A DNA stretch of 64,000 nt, taken from the NCBI GenBank assembly GCA_023375785.1, contig SZWC01000843.1, positions 227,732 through 291,731 of the forward strand, given 5' to 3'. Source of the DNA: Penium margaritaceum. Taxonomy: Eukaryota; Streptophyta; Zygnematophyceae; Desmidiales; Peniaceae. The stretch's first letter is position 1. Each line of letters starts with the position of its first letter. Shown in pieces: positions 9,401 to 22,336 of the stretch. The position numbers and the translations under genes are program-made. The notes under the pieces were generated by a model that saw nothing but the letters and a program-made list of their open reading frames with translations, ran no database searches and had not been told where the DNA came from.

Positions 9401-12400
9401 ATTCAGAAACCATTATCTTCCACTATGACCATTTGTGACTCGTGTTATGATTGGCCAAAGTTTACCACACATGGTGACATTCTTTGGTCATGGTCAGTGA
9501 CATGTGCATGCTTTGGTTGGTCATCGGGCATGGTATCCACACCGTGCCAGAACTCATTGAAGGTCATTGTGCTTGCGAGTTGGTACCTGGTGTTCCCAAA
9601 CCATTGTTTCCCCCTCCGACCATTTGCGACTCGTATTATGAGTTGTTAACATTGACCCCACACAACGGATTTCTTTGGTCAAAGGCAGTACATATGCTTA
9701 TTTGGTTGGTCATTGTGAATGGTAGCCAGACCGTGCGACAACTGATTGAAGGTCGTTGTACTTGCTAGTTGAGAACTGATATTCCTGGACCATTGTTTTC
9801 CCCTTTAATCGTTTGTGACTCGTGTTATGGTTGGTGAACGTTGACCACCCATATTGAAATTCTTTGGTCATGGTTAGTGACATATGCCTAGTTTGATTGT
9901 TTGGTGTGCATAGTAGCCACGCCGTTCCACTGCGCATTGAAGTTCGTTTCCCTTTTTAGTCCACGGATAGGGTTCCCAAACAATTGTCTATCCCTCTGGC
10001 CATTTGTGACTCGTGTTGTGAGTTGTCAATGTTGACCATACATACTGGACTTCTTCGGTCATAGTCGGTGATGTATGCATCCTTTGGTTGGTTACTTTGC
10101 ACGATAGCCACATCGTGCCACTCCTTGTTCAAGGTCTTTGTACTTGCTACTTGACAACTAGTGTTCCCAACCCATTGTTTCCCCCTGTGACCATTTGTGA
10201 GTCGTGTTATGAGTTTTCAACGTTGAACACACACTGTGAAATTCCTTTGATCATGGTTAGTGACATATGTATACTTTGTTTTGTCACTGTACATGGTCAC
10301 CATGCCGTGTCACTACGTATTGAAGGTCTTTGTGCTTTCTAGTTGGTAGCTAGTCTTCAGAAACCATTCTTACCCCCTCTCACTATATGTGACTTGTGTT
10401 GTGAGTTGTCAACATTGACCACATGATGTGAAATTCTTTGGTCATGGTTAGTGACATATGCATACTTTGGTTGGTCACTGTGCATTGTAGCCACACCGTG
10501 CAACTACATATTGAAGGTATTTGTACTTTCGAGTCGATCACGTGTATTCAGAAACCATTATCTTCCACTCTCACCATTTGTGACTGGTGTTATGATTGGT
10601 CAGAGTTTACCACACATGGTGACATTCTTTGGTCATGGTCAGTGACATATGCATACTTTGGTTGGTCATCGTGCATGGTATCCACACCGTGCCACAACTC
10701 ATTGAAGATCATTGTGCTTGCTAGTTGATACCTGGTGTTCCCAAACCATTGTTTCCCCCATTGGTCATTTGTGACTCGTATTATGAGTTGTCAACAATGA
10801 CCACACACATCGGTTGGTGAACGTTGACCACCTATATTGAAATTCTTTGGTCATGGTCAATGACACATGCATAGTTTGGTTGTTTGGTGTGCATAGTAGC
10901 CACACCGTGGCACTGCAAGATGAAGTTCTTTTTCCTTTCTAGTCCATGCATAGGGTATTCAAACCATTGTCTCTCCCTCTGACTATTTGTGACCCGTGTT
11001 GTGAGTTGTCAATGCTGGCCAAACAGAGTGGACTTCTTCGGTCATAGTCAGTGACATATGCGTTATTTGGTTGGTCACTGTGCATGCTAGCCTCACCGTG
11101 CCACTGCTTATTGAAGGTCTTTGTACTTGCTAGTTGATAACTAGTGTTCCCAGCCCATTGTTTTTCCCTCTGACCATTTGTGAGTCGTGTTATGAGTTTT
11201 CAAAGTTGACCACACCTTGTGAAATTCTTTTCGTCATGGTTAGTGACATATGCATACTTTGGTTTGTCACTGTACATGGTTACCTCGCTGTGTCACTACG
11301 TATTGAAGGTCTTTGTGCTTGCTAGTTGATAGCTAGTCTTCCCAACCCATTGTTTCCCTCTCTAACTATCGGTGACTTGTGTTGTGAGTTGTCAGCAATA
11401 ACCACATGAAGTGAAATTCTTTGGTCATGGTTAGTGACATGCATACTTGCACTGGTCACTGTACATTGTAGCCACACTGTGCAACTATGTATTGAAGGTA
11501 TTTGTACTTGCTAGTTGATGACTAGTATTCAGAAACCATTATCTTCCACTCTAACCATTTGTGACTCGTGTTATGATTGGCCAAAGTTTACCACACATGG
11601 TGACATTCTTTGGTCATGGTTACTGACATATGCATGCTTTGGTTGGCATTGTGCATGGTATCCACACCGTGCCACAAATCATTGAAGTTCATTGTGCTTG
11701 CTAGTTGATACTCGGTGTTCCCAAATTTTTGTTTCCCCCCTCTGACCATTTGTGATTCGTATTATGAGTTGTCAACGTTGACCACACACACCAGATTTCT
11801 TTCGTCAAGGGCAGTACATATGCCTTCTTTGGTCGGTCATTGTGCATGGTAGCCACACGATGCTACTACTGATTGAAGGTCGTTGTACTTGCTTGTTGAG
11901 AACTGACATTCCCGGACCATTGTTTCCCCCTCAGACCGTTTGTGACTCGTGTTATGGTTGGTGAACGTTGGTCAGTGACATATGCCTAGTTTGGTTGCTT
12001 GGTGTGCATAGTAGTCACGCCGTGCCACTACACATTGAAGATATTTGTTCTCTTTAGTTGATAAACATGGTTCGAAAACCATTGTCTCTCCCTCTAACCA
12101 TTTGTGACTCGTTTTAAGAGTTGTCAATGTTGACTTCACATAGTGGACTTCTTCGGTCATATTCAGTGACGAATGCATCCTTTCGTTGTTCACTGTGAAT
12201 GCTAGCCACACCGTGCCACTGCTTGTTGAAGGTCTTTGTACTTGCTAGTTGATAACTAGTGTCCCCAACCCATTGCTTCCCCCTCTGACCATTTGTGACT
12301 CGTGTTATGATTTTTCAACGTTAACCACACACTGTGAAATTATTTTGGTCATGGTTAGTGACATATGCATACTTTGGTTTGTCACTGTACATGGTTATCA

Positions 12401-15400
12401 CGCTGTGTCACTACGTATTGAAGGTCTTTGTGCTTTCTAGTTCATAGCTAGTGTTCCCAAACCATTGTTACCCTCTTTCCCTTTCTGTGACTCGTGTTGT
12501 GAGTTGTAAACATTGACCACATGAAGTAAAATTCGCTGGTCATGGTCAGTGACATATGCATACTTTGGATGGTCACTGTGCATTGTAGCCACACCGTGCA
12601 ACCACATATTAAAGGTATTTGTACTTGCTAGTCGATAACTAGTATTCAGAAACCATTCTCTTCCACTCTGACCATTTGTGACTCCTGTTATGAGTTGTCA
12701 AAGTTTACCACACATGTTGACATTCTTTGATCATGCTCAGTGACATATGCATACTCTGGCTGGTCATCGTGCATGGTATCCACACCGTGCCACAACTCGT
12801 TGAAGGAAATTGTGCTTGCTAGTTGATACCTGGTGTTTCAAAACCATTGTTTCCCCCTCTGGCCATTTGTGACTCATATTATGAGTTGTCAACGTTGACC
12901 ACACACAACGGATTTCTTTGGTCGAAGGCAGTACATATGCCTAGTTTGGTCGGTCATTGTGCATGGTAGCCACACTGTGCTACAACTAATTGAAGGTTGT
13001 TGTACTTGCTAGTTGATAACTGATATTCCCAGACCATTATTTCCCCCTGTGACCATTTGTGACTCGTGTTATGGTTGGTGAACGTTGACCACCCATGTTG
13101 AAATTCTTCTGTCATGGTCAGTGACATATGCCTATATTGATTGTTTTGTGTGCATAGTAGCCACACCAAACCACTGCGTATTGAAGTTCTTTGTCCTTTC
13201 TAGTCCATGCATAGGGTTCCCAAACCATTGTCTCTCCCTCTGACAATTTGTGACTCATGTTATGAGTTGTCAATGTTGACCACACATAGTGGACTTCTTC
13301 GGTCAAATTCAGTGACATATGCATCTTTTGGTTGGTCACTCTGCAAGCTAGCCACACCGTGCCAGAACTTGTTCAAGGTCTTCGTACTTGCTACTTGATA
13401 ACTAGTGTTCCCAACTCCTTCGTTCCCCCTGTGACCATTTGTGAGTCGTGTTATGAGTTTTCAACGTTGACCACACACTGTGAATTATTTTGATCATGGT
13501 TAGTGACATATGCATACTTTGTTTTGTCACTATACATGGTCACCATGCCGTGTCAGTACGTATTGAAGGTATTTGTGCTTTCTAGTTGGTAGCTAGTCTT
13601 CCCAAACCATTGTTACCCTCTCAAACTATATGTAACCCGTGTTGTGAGTTGTCAACATTGACCACATGAAGTGAAATTCTTTGGTCTTGGTTAGTGACAT
13701 ATGCATACTTTGGTTGGTCACTGTGCATTGTAGCCACACTCTGCAACTACATATTGAAGGTATTTGTACTTGCTATTCGATGACTGGTATTCAGAAACGA
13801 TTATCTTCCACTCTGACCATTTGTGACTGGTATTTTTATTGGTCAAAGTTTACCACACATGGTGACATTCTTTGGTCATGGTCAGTGACATGTGCATGCG
13901 TTGGTTGGTCATCGTGCATTGTATCCACACTGTGCCACAACTCATTGAAGGTCATCGTGCTTGCTAGTTGATACGTGGTGTTCCCAAACCATTGTTTCCC
14001 CCTCTGGCCATTTGTGACTTGTATTATGAGTTGTCAACTTTGACCACACACAGCGGATCTCCTTGGTCAAAGGCAGTACATCTGCCTACTTTTGTTCGTT
14101 ATTGTCCATGGTAGCCACACCGTGCTACTATTGATTGAAGGTCGTTGTTCTTGCTAGTTGAGAACTCATATTCCTAGACCATTGTTTCCCCCTTCTGACT
14201 GTTTATGACTCGTGTTATGGTCGGTGAACGTTGACCACCCATATTGAAATTCTTTGGTCATGGTCAAACACATCTGCCCAGTTTGGTTGTTTGCTGTGCA
14301 TAGTAGACACACCGTGCTACTCCATAATGAAGTTCTTTGTCCTTTCTAGTCCATGCATAGGGTTCCCAAACCATCGTCTCTCCCTCTGACCAATTGTGAC
14401 ATGTGTTGTGAGTTTTCATCGTTGACCACACATAGTGGACTTCTTCGGTCATAGTCAGTGACGTTTGCATTCTTTGGTTGGTCACTGTGCACGCTAGCCA
14501 CACCATGCCACTGCTTGTTGAAGCTCTTCGTACTTGCTAGTTGACAACTAGTGTTCCCAACATATTGTTTTTCCCTCAGACCATTTGTGAGTCGTGTTAT
14601 GAGTTTTCAAAGTTGACCGCACACTGTGAAGTTCTTTTGGTCATGGGTAGTGACACATACATACTTTGGTTTGTCACTATACATGGTTACCTCACTGTGT
14701 GACTACGTATTGAAGGTCTTCGTGCTTGCTAGTTGATAGCTAGTCTTCCCAACCCATTGTTACCCTCTCTTACTATCTGTGACTTGTGTCGTGAGTTGTC
14801 AACATTGACCACATGAAGTGAAATTCCTTGGTCATGGTAAGCGACATATACATTCTTTCGTTAGTAACTATGCATTGTAGCCACACTGTGCAACTAGATA
14901 TTGAAGGTATTTGTACTTTCTAGTTGATAAATTGTATTAAAAAACCATTATCTTTCACTCTGACCATTCGTGCCTCCTGTTATGAGCTGTCAAGTTTACC
15001 ACACATGGTGACATTCCTTGGTCATGGTCAGTGACATATGCATACTTTGGTTGGTCATCCTGCATGGTATCCACACTGTGCCACAAGTCATTGAAGGTCA
15101 CTGTGCTTGCTAGTTGATACCTTTTGTTCCCAAACCATTCTTTCCCCCTCTGGCCATTTGTGACTCGTATAATGAGTTGTCAACGTTGACCACACACAAC
15201 GGATTCCTTTGGTCAAAGGGAAAACACATGCCTACTTTGGTCGGTCATTGTGCATGGTAGCCACCACACCGTGCTACTGCTGAATGAAGGTCGTTCTACT
15301 TGCTAGTTGAGAACTGATATTCCCGGACCATTGTTTTCCCATCTGACCGTTTGTGACTCGTGTTATGGTTGGTGAACGTTGACCACCCATATTGCAATTC

Positions 15401-17095
15401 CTTTGTCATGGTCGCTGACATATGCCTAGTTTGATTTTTGGTGTGCATAGTAACCACACCATGCCACTACGTATTGAAGTTCTTTGTCCTTTCTATTCCA
15501 TGCATAGGGTTCCGAAACCATTGTCTCGCGCTCTGACCATTTGTGACTCGTGTTATGAGTTGTCAATGTTGACCACAAAAAGTGGACTTCTTCAGTCATA
15601 GTCAGTGACATATGCATCATTTGGTTGGCCACTGTGCACGCTAGCCACACCTTGCCAATACTTGTTGAAGGTCTTCGTACTTGCTAGTTAAAAACTAGTG
15701 TTCCCAACCCATTGTTTCCCCCTCTCAACATTTGTGACTCGTGAGTTTTCAACATTGACCACACACTGTGAAATTCGTTTGGTCATGGTTAGTGACATAT
15801 GCCTACTTTGGGTTGTCACTGTACATGGTTACCATGCCATGTCACTACGTATTGAAGGTCTTTGTGCTTTCTAGTTGATAGCTAGTGTTCCCAAACCATT
15901 TCTACCCTCTCTCACATTATCTGACACATGTTGTGAGTTGCCAACATTGACCACATGAAGTGAAGTTATTTGGTCATGGTTGGTGACATGTGCATACTTT
16001 GGTTGGTCACTGTGCCTTGTAGCCACACTGTGCCACTACATATTGAAGGTATTTGTACTTGCTAGTCGATAACTTGTATTCACAAACCATTCTCGTCCAC
16101 TCTGAACATTTGTGACTCCTGTTATGAGTTGTCAAAGTTTACCACACATGGCAACATTCTTTGGTCATGGTCAGTGACATATGCATACTTTTCCTGGTCA
16201 TCGTGCATGGTATCCACACCATGCCACAACTCATTGAAGGTCATTGTGCTTGCTAGTTGATACCTGGTGTTCCCAAACCATTGTTTCCCCCTCTGACCAT
16301 TTGTGACTTGTATTATGAGTTGTCAACTTTGACCACACACAGCGGATTCCTTTCGTCAAAGGCAGTACATATGCCTACTTTGGTCGATCATTGTGCATGG
16401 TAGCCACACCGTGCTACTACTGATTCAAGGTTGTTGTACGCGCTAGTTGAGAACTCATATTCTCGGACCATTGTTTCTCCCTCTGATCGTTTATGAATCG
16501 TGTTATGGTTGGTGAACGTTGACCAGCGATATTGAAACTCGTTGGTCATGGTCAGTGACACATGCCTAGTTTGGTTGTTTGGTGTGCATAGTAGCCACAC
16601 CGGGTCCCTACGTATTGACGTTCTTTGTCCTTTCCAGTCCATGCATAGGGTTTCCGAACCATTGTCTCTCCCTCTGACCATTTGTGACTCGTCTTGTGAT
16701 TGAAGGTCGTTGTACTTGCTAGTTGAGAACTGCTATTCCCAGACCATTGTTTCCCCCTGTGGCCATTTGTGACTCGTGTTATGGTTGGTGAACGTTGACC
16801 AGCCATATTGAAACCTTTGGTCATGGTCATTGACATGTGCCTATTTTGGTTGTTCGGTGTGCATAGTAGCCACACTGTGCCACTAGGTATTGAAGTTCTT
16901 TGTCCTTAATAGTCAATACATAGGGTTCCGAAACCATTTTCTCTCCCTCTGACCATTAGTGACTCGTGTTATGAGTTGTCAATGTTGACCACACATAGTG
17001 GACTTCTTCGGTCATGGTCAGTAACATATACCTACTCTGGTTGGTCATCGTGCATGGTATCCACACCGTGCCACAACTTATTAAAGGTCATTGTG
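6479..17095 (+). repeat. satellite block 1: ~191-bp monomers in a six-monomer HOR
   Basis: About 55 monomers of roughly 191 bp run head to tail. Six types repeat in fixed order. A is CAGTACATATGCC with GGTCGGTCATTGTGC. B has TTTGGTTGTTTGGTGTGC. C has GTGACGTATGCATCC. D has TTTGTCACTGTACATGG. E has GTCACTGTGCATTGTAGCC. F has GGTCATCGTGCATGGTATCC. A-type starts fall at 6510, 7396, 8542, 9686, 11812, 12929, 14074, 15220 and 16363, so a complete HOR is 1,143-1,146 bp. Shared boxes in all monomers include TTCCCAAACCATTG and GACCATTTGTGACTCGTG. Irregular units: C is lost near 6780, most of A is deleted at 10811, about 30 bp is lost at 11967, and B is fused to part of A at 16690-16700. Confidence 0.97.
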
Positions 17096-17380
17096 GTGCC
17101 CCCAATTTTGTCGCATCCTCGACATTCTGTGAGCTGATCTTGCTCCGGGCTATCAGCGGAACATGCACCCTCACCACAGTTATTGCCTAAGCTATAGGTG
17201 TAGCTGATCCAAGACACTAACGCCAAACAACTGGGAGCTTTGAGACCACAGGTCTGGACCTTTGCGTGAGAACCTCACCGATGAATGACACTCCGCGGGC
17301 CACTTCTTGCCATACGCGAGCCCGCCACCTCGTGGCGTCCAGCTCCCCTCCGCCAAACCTCGTTCTGCGGCAGTGTGCAA
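17096..17380 (-). repeat. element terminal region, shared with two other islands
   Basis: The complement of this stretch aligns along about 270 bp with 63459-63729 and with 30766-31053. All three have an outer end of the form TGRTGCMCCCAATTTTG at the satellite joint. Shared peptides in translation such as VSFIGE or VSLIGE and SRPP/SRPV show the alignment is real, but I do not claim it is coding. Ends of the form TG..CA occur on LTRs and on integrase-using elements. Confidence 0.75.
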
Positions 17381-18197
17381 GCAAGGGTACCGCTGGCAGC
17401 TCTTTTCACCGCGGGCTTGGTCCTTCACGCACGTTTTCTGACAAATTGCGGACATGGTACCAAAGGCAATGGAAGGCAAGTGAGTGGAGGGTTAAGAATA
17501 CAGATGAGAGGGAGAAGATATTTTTTATGATCAAGGAAGGAATCAAGACTGGGGCACACATGTGCTATTACTACCTAGGCCTTATCATTTACAGGCCGAC
17601 GGTCTCATCCCTCTCCTGGCGCCTTCTTTCCTCCCAGTTGGACTCCACACGGTGCGGCTACGCACCGTGGGTCTCGTCCTCGTATACACAGCACATCTTC
17701 TATTGGTCATCTTCTACATCCGAGGTTCATGTACGCGGTCTTTGTGTTCTTCCTTGAGTCTTTGCCTTCTGCGGTGCGTTTCCAAAGGTTCATTGGTGAT
17801 TGATGCGCCAACTCTTGTGTTGTTTGGTTGTTGCTCCCCTGACTACACCATTCGCTCGCTGGCCCGTCTACCATTACCCGGTAACTGCGCACCTTATTGC
17901 GGCCTGGCCCTTGTTCCCTTCTCACCGCGGATATTCTTGCCACTGTTTCTTGCCTTCCCCGGCTTCCGCCACAAGCACTTGGGATAGCCGTAGGGAGGGC
18001 GCCTTGGCTTCACTATCACAAGATTTTGCGCCATGCTACGCTCAACCGCGTCTGCAGGAGCCAGCGGTCCTTGCGCGGTTTTCCGCTTTCCGAGATCCTG
18101 TTTCCATGGATTGGCCCCTCCGCGGAGCAGCAGCAAAAACACGCTTGATAGTGATGCCCCCAACCCCGCCCTTTTTGAAAGACTATGTCCCAGAGTC
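17381..18197 (-). other. element 3' region without a recognised gene
   Basis: This lies after the last stop (TGA, 18200-18202 on the minus strand) of the Cys-rich frame. The same frame is again open at 18163-17894 but shows no motif and no extra Cys pairs. It is conserved in island 2 simply because of the duplication. No gene can be supported. Confidence 0.5.
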
Positions 18198-18199
18198 TC

Positions 18200-19788
18200 T
18201 CAACGTGGCAGGCGCTTGACCCTTTCACGGGGCATGGGATGGTCTTGATCATGGCAAGGTCGGCAGTACTTATCCACTCCTCCCCCTTTGCGCTCGTACC
18301 TAGCCACGCACTTGTTGTCGACGAAATGTCTGCATCGGGCACACCGTGCTTCTATGGTGGGTGCGCTCACCAGCTTCTTCCACGAGGAGCAGTGGGGCGC
18401 TCGATCGTACATCTTACAGCTGCAGCACTGGTAAATCCTCTCCACCTCCTCGCTCCGTCCCACTTCATTGACACATGAGCCATGGGCAAGCTGTCCGCAA
18501 TGCTCGTTGCGGTAGAGTACCTCACTGAGCCGTCCAAAGCAAGTGACCCCACTGCAGCGCCGCTGGCTGGGGAACTTCCACTTTTTCTTCCGCTCCTGGT
18601 CTCAAAAGTGGCGGCAGGTCCAAATGCCCTCTTTTCCGTGTCCCCTGCACTGTAGGTGACAAGTTACCCGGCACATTCCATACGCTTTGCCAAACTCTGC
18701 CAGCCCTGTCTCACAGTTTGCGAAGACTGGTGCTATGCCACGTTGTCGTATGCGAGCGAGGCCCCTCCCTCCTGGACCGCGTTGCCCGCACATTCCTAGC
18801 ATTGTCCTGCCCAGGGGGAGCTACCTTTGAACAAGCAGGCTGGGTGGGCCAACTATGTGCACTTGGCACAGCTTTCACCCTTGCTGACTGCCTTGGCACA
18901 CTTGGGACACATGGGGACAAACGCCTTTTTTTGCGGATGGCTCTTGCTCCTCATCTCCCTCAGAATCCACTTCCTCTCCTTCCTTGGTCATTCGGGGTAG
19001 CTTCCAGACTCTGTGCTGCTTCTCCATTTTCCGGCAGTACTTTCCGCACAATCTGGGTCCGCTTTGTTCCCCGGACTCGTTCCTTGGCCACTTATGACAC
19101 TTCTCGTATATCCTACGGCGGCAGATTTTGCAATCTTCAACAATGCAGCCCCAACCGTGCCCATATTGGGTACACGTTTCACTCTTCCTCTCCTTTATAG
19201 CCTGCTTTGCTTCTGCCGTGTGGCCTCCCTACTACCACTCTTTCATGGTAGCTCATGAGACCATGCGGGGCCCTTGCCGTGCTGCGGCATGCTCCTCCTC
19301 ATCCTCCTCCTCCTCCTCCTCCTCCTCCTCTTCTCCCTCCTCCGGATCCCATCATTTGCGCGCCTCTCCCCCTCTTGTGGCTGGGCCTGCTCCATCATCC
19401 CCTCCCGTCTCCTTCTCTGCTCCCTCTTCCCAGGCCTCACTGATACACTTTAGGCAATTGCGGTTTGGCCAATGCAGCTCTTTTCCAGCCCCTGGTGTGC
19501 CGGTTGGCCGCAGACGCGGCAGATGACCTTCATGAGTGGCCCTTCAGGCACGTTTTTCCCGCACCACACACACGGGCCCGTATAAGTGGCCAGTTCGCGG
19601 GGGCTCATGGGTGCAACCTTCTGCGGGATGGCGGCCGGCGCCCTTGGGGTTGTTTCCCCACTTGCTTGGTTGCTTCTGCTCTGGCTGCCCTGGTCGCTCT
19701 TGCTGTTCCTGCCGCTGGCCCGTTCGCTCCTCCACTTGCCACTGCCGCCTCGTTTGGACCTTCCCTGCGGACACTTCTTGCACATCAA
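18200..19788 (-). pseudogene. Cys-rich multi-zinc-finger region of the integrase element (copy 1)
   Basis: On the minus strand this follows the integrase. In order: CKKCPQG, a Lys/Arg/Ser/Gln-rich linker, CVWCGKNVPEGPL with CRVCGQPAH, an acidic Glu run (the (CTC)n of the plus strand), then many CxxC pairs spaced like zinc ribbons or treble clefs, ending in YQCCSCKMY, ERAPHC-type and CARCRHFVDNKC with YCRPCHD before a TGA at 18200. Disabling changes are a one-base deletion near 19452 (before CLKC of the related copy) and a TAG at 18796-18798. Both are shared with island 2. I do not recognise the family. It sits where an env-like or accessory frame would be in an LTR element, and a nucleic-acid or chromatin binding role is only inference. 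Confidence 0.7.
19291..19343. repeat. (CTC)n microsatellite encoding a Glu run on the minus strand
   Basis: A CTC triplet run with few interruptions lies between the two halves of the Cys-rich region. On the minus strand it is GAG, giving a run of Glu. It is longer than in island 2 (32965-33014), the normal length variation of a triplet repeat. Confidence 0.85.
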
Positions 19789-19951
19789 AGCCCTCCGTTG
19801 GCTCCTGTGCCCGGGGCTCTTGGCTCCATGCCTGCGCCTGCTCTGACACCTGAGTCTTGCACTACTCTAACACCTCCTCCGCTTGCTAGCATCTCGAGCC
19901 TTTGCGTTCCTCGAGCGAGGGAAGCACCCCACCCGTACCTGGGAGGTGTGT

Positions 19952-21405
19952 CTACCACGCTGGAGAAAGGAGGACGAATTCGGTAGCTAGGTAGCTCCGC
20001 TCGCTGAATCCATCCGGTCCTTCCAGCCAAACATGTCCCACATCCACGATGGCCACGCGGTACACTTGCCTTGCGTCTTGTGCTTCATGTCCCGCACCTG
20101 GGAATGGGCAGAGGTAGACCAGATTCCCTCCCCTGATTGGTCCGTGGTCAAGGCATCGGTTTTCCCTGTCGCATCCGCGCCAGGCCAAGACAGAGGCTCG
20201 GAGTCGTGCCTCAGTCCTCACTGCATGTGACGTCCGGCACCGCTCCCCGAACCATTCCTGAACTTCCCGGTCCCTTGCCGCTCCTCCTCCGAGCGACCAT
20301 ATTGCTGCTCCTCCGACTCCAGTGGCAACCACAACGGTGTTTGTGGCATGACCAGTGCCGCACGTGGAGGCTACCCAAAGAGGAGGGCATGTGGGGAGAA
20401 TGACGTGGCACAGCTGGGTGTTGTATTGATGAAGTCTGTGGTCGTTTTCAGAGTTTCCCCCCAGTCCTTACTCTACGTGGTGGCCAACGCTCGTTCAAGG
20501 ATATCGTGCAGCCTCTCCACCTGCCCCTGGGACTGGGGCCGGTACCACCTGGTGTGTACGTGCTGCATGCCCCATTCCGCGAGCTCCTCGCATAATCCCC
20601 CCGCAAACGTTGTGCCGTTGTCACTGTACACCACGCGGCACCCTCCAAACTGATAGAAAATCTCTCCCCAAATGAAGCGGACTGCTCGGGCAAGGGATTT
20701 TTTGGAGACGGCAAGGACCCATGTGTATTTTGTGGAGTGGTTCACTGCCGTGATCTAGTACCGCTCTCCCTGAGCGCGGCGATGACGAGGCCCATGGAAG
20801 TCGATGATGATGTGGTCCAGGGGTTCACCGATGGGAGAGGGCAGAAAGAGGGACGTATATCGCGGTGTCACTTTCCGGCTCCATTCACAAGGGGGCAGAG
20901 TGCTGCACCATCTCCCGGACCAGTGCCACAAGGTTCGGCATGTGTGAGATCTGAGACAGGCGATCCTTGAGTACCTGCATGCCGGTGTGATGGTGGCGGT
21001 GGTATGTTTCGACTACCGCCTTCTGCAGCGTGGGCGGGGGCACCCACAATACCTTTGACGAGGTATGCCAGAGCCTTCCGTCCTCCCATGCATACCGTTC
21101 GCAGAGGCGGGCGATGTCATCCTTCTTCCGCCGGTCAAAAATCACCCCTAGTTGTGTCCCTAACGCCGCATACACCTTATGCACTTCCTCCTTCTGTTGC
21201 ACCTTGGTAGTGGCACGGAGCACGATGTATGCCGTTTGCCAAATCCGCCAATACTGCGTTTCCATCGGTCCCTTTCAACCCAAAGTTTTTGCGCCAGCCT
21301 CCCCGGGCTTCTTCTTTGTCTCAGGCACCTTTCCTGACAGTCCCTGTGCCCCCCTATCTGGTACAAACCGGGGTGTGGTTCCAACATGGCCCAACGGGTC
21401 CTGGG
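19952..21405 (-). pseudogene. H2C2/DDE integrase of the island element (copy 1, broken)
   Basis: On the minus strand: WRIWQTAYIVLRATTKVQQK, then the zinc-binding region VETYHRHHHTGMQVLKDRL (about 21010-20950) with its Cys pair disrupted at a C-run near 20890. The core has IIIDFHG (first Asp, about 20795), YSDNGTTFAGG (second Asp, about 20620) and SQGQVERLHD (Glu, about 20515), so D, D and E are kept with about 34 residues between the last two. A separate frame holds the C-terminal domain GGNLVYLCPFPGAGHE and VYRVAIVDVGHVWLEG (about 20150-20040). A TAG at 20755-20757 replaces an expected Trp before ITAVNHSTKYTW and is shared with island 2. Upstream sequence is cut off by the LTR at 21413. No RT or RNase H motif is present. 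Confidence 0.88.
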
Positions 21406-21412
21406 TGCTCAC

Positions 21413-22336
21413 TGCTGTTCTTTGTGCAAGTTCTGAGTCTAAGCGTGAGCTTTCTGGTCGCCTCACGCTATGTTTATGGAAGTGGAAGACAATTGGGAGA
21501 AAGTCACTTTTGCGAAGGGGATAATGCAATTTTGCACTAGTTTTTGAACATAGACATGACCTGAACATTTGTACGGCTAGTTATGAGCTATCCAACACAC
21601 CAAACCATGCGAAATGTGGATGACAGTAGCTCCCGCTACGTCATCCAAAGCACAACACCCCAAATCAGCCGCTCAGTCGGCGTCACGCACCACGTCGCCC
21701 GCCGAGGCGCCCTCTGCCCTCACACACTTAGGACCCATTAGAACGCCATTCCGGAGGTGCACATGTCCCTACGCATAGTGGCGGCGCCCCTCGTGCCTTT
21801 GGGGTCTGTTTCGATGAGTTAATCATCGAGTTTGGTGATGGGGATTGATGTGGGTAGAAATCAGTTCGCGAACCTCCAGTGGGAATTTTGACACTACTGT
21901 AACAAACTGTACTACTGAGTTTTGCACTCCGAGTTAGGATTTTGGCTACGTCCCTCGGTAAAAAACTGCACTCCTGAAATCCGGTGGGTCATCCACTTGA
22001 CGCCTCGACAGACCTTCCGGAGCAAAATCCCCAGATGGCATTTTGTTACTGGTTCTGGTCGATTATTCATCGGAAGTCAAACCGCGGCCGGCTCCCAGAA
22101 CCGCCGCGCACACCCCAACTTTGGAAGCCACTATCTCCCTTGATACTAGTCCGATTCCGGTGAAACAACTTCCAACGGATTTAGCAACTCATCAAATGAT
22201 ACGGGCTGTCCTCTGTTTTAAGATCCAAGCAATCATCAAGTCGCCAGATCCGTCGACAAGGAATTTCCTTTCTCTGGCGGCTCATCGGCGCCTCCCGGCA
22301 CCGCACTTGGGCATGCAGAGGGACAAATCTACAACA
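21413..22336 (-). repeat. copia-family LTR in minus orientation (924 bp, copy 1)
   Basis: The complement aligns throughout with the LTR at 3732-4641. It begins TGTTG at 22336, has GGTGCCGGGAGGCGC, GGAATCGGACTAGTATC and GCGTGAGGCGACCAGAAAGC, and ends AACAGCA at 21413. It lies directly between integrase-element DNA and satellite with no internal copia sequence on either side. The five bases outside each end (CTCAC and CTGTC) do not match, so it is not a simple solo LTR with a target duplication. Confidence 0.87.

Noticed and set aside
13118-13357. Recurrent minus-strand 70-80 codon frames in the satellite (MWLACTVTNQRMH... type)
   Set aside because: These have the same explanation: they follow monomer phase exactly and vary like the DNA, with indels breaking them freely.
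6479-17095. CRISPR-like array
   Set aside because: The repeats are long, contiguous and diverged monomers without unique spacers, so this is a eukaryotic satellite.
17266-17757. Long plus-strand frames across islands 1 and 2 (17266-17757, 19465-19986, 32477-33256, 33166-33657)
   Set aside because: They lie opposite the Cys-rich/integrase strand, consist of Ser/Pro/Leu-rich low complexity typical of an antisense of GC-rich coding DNA, and show no motif.
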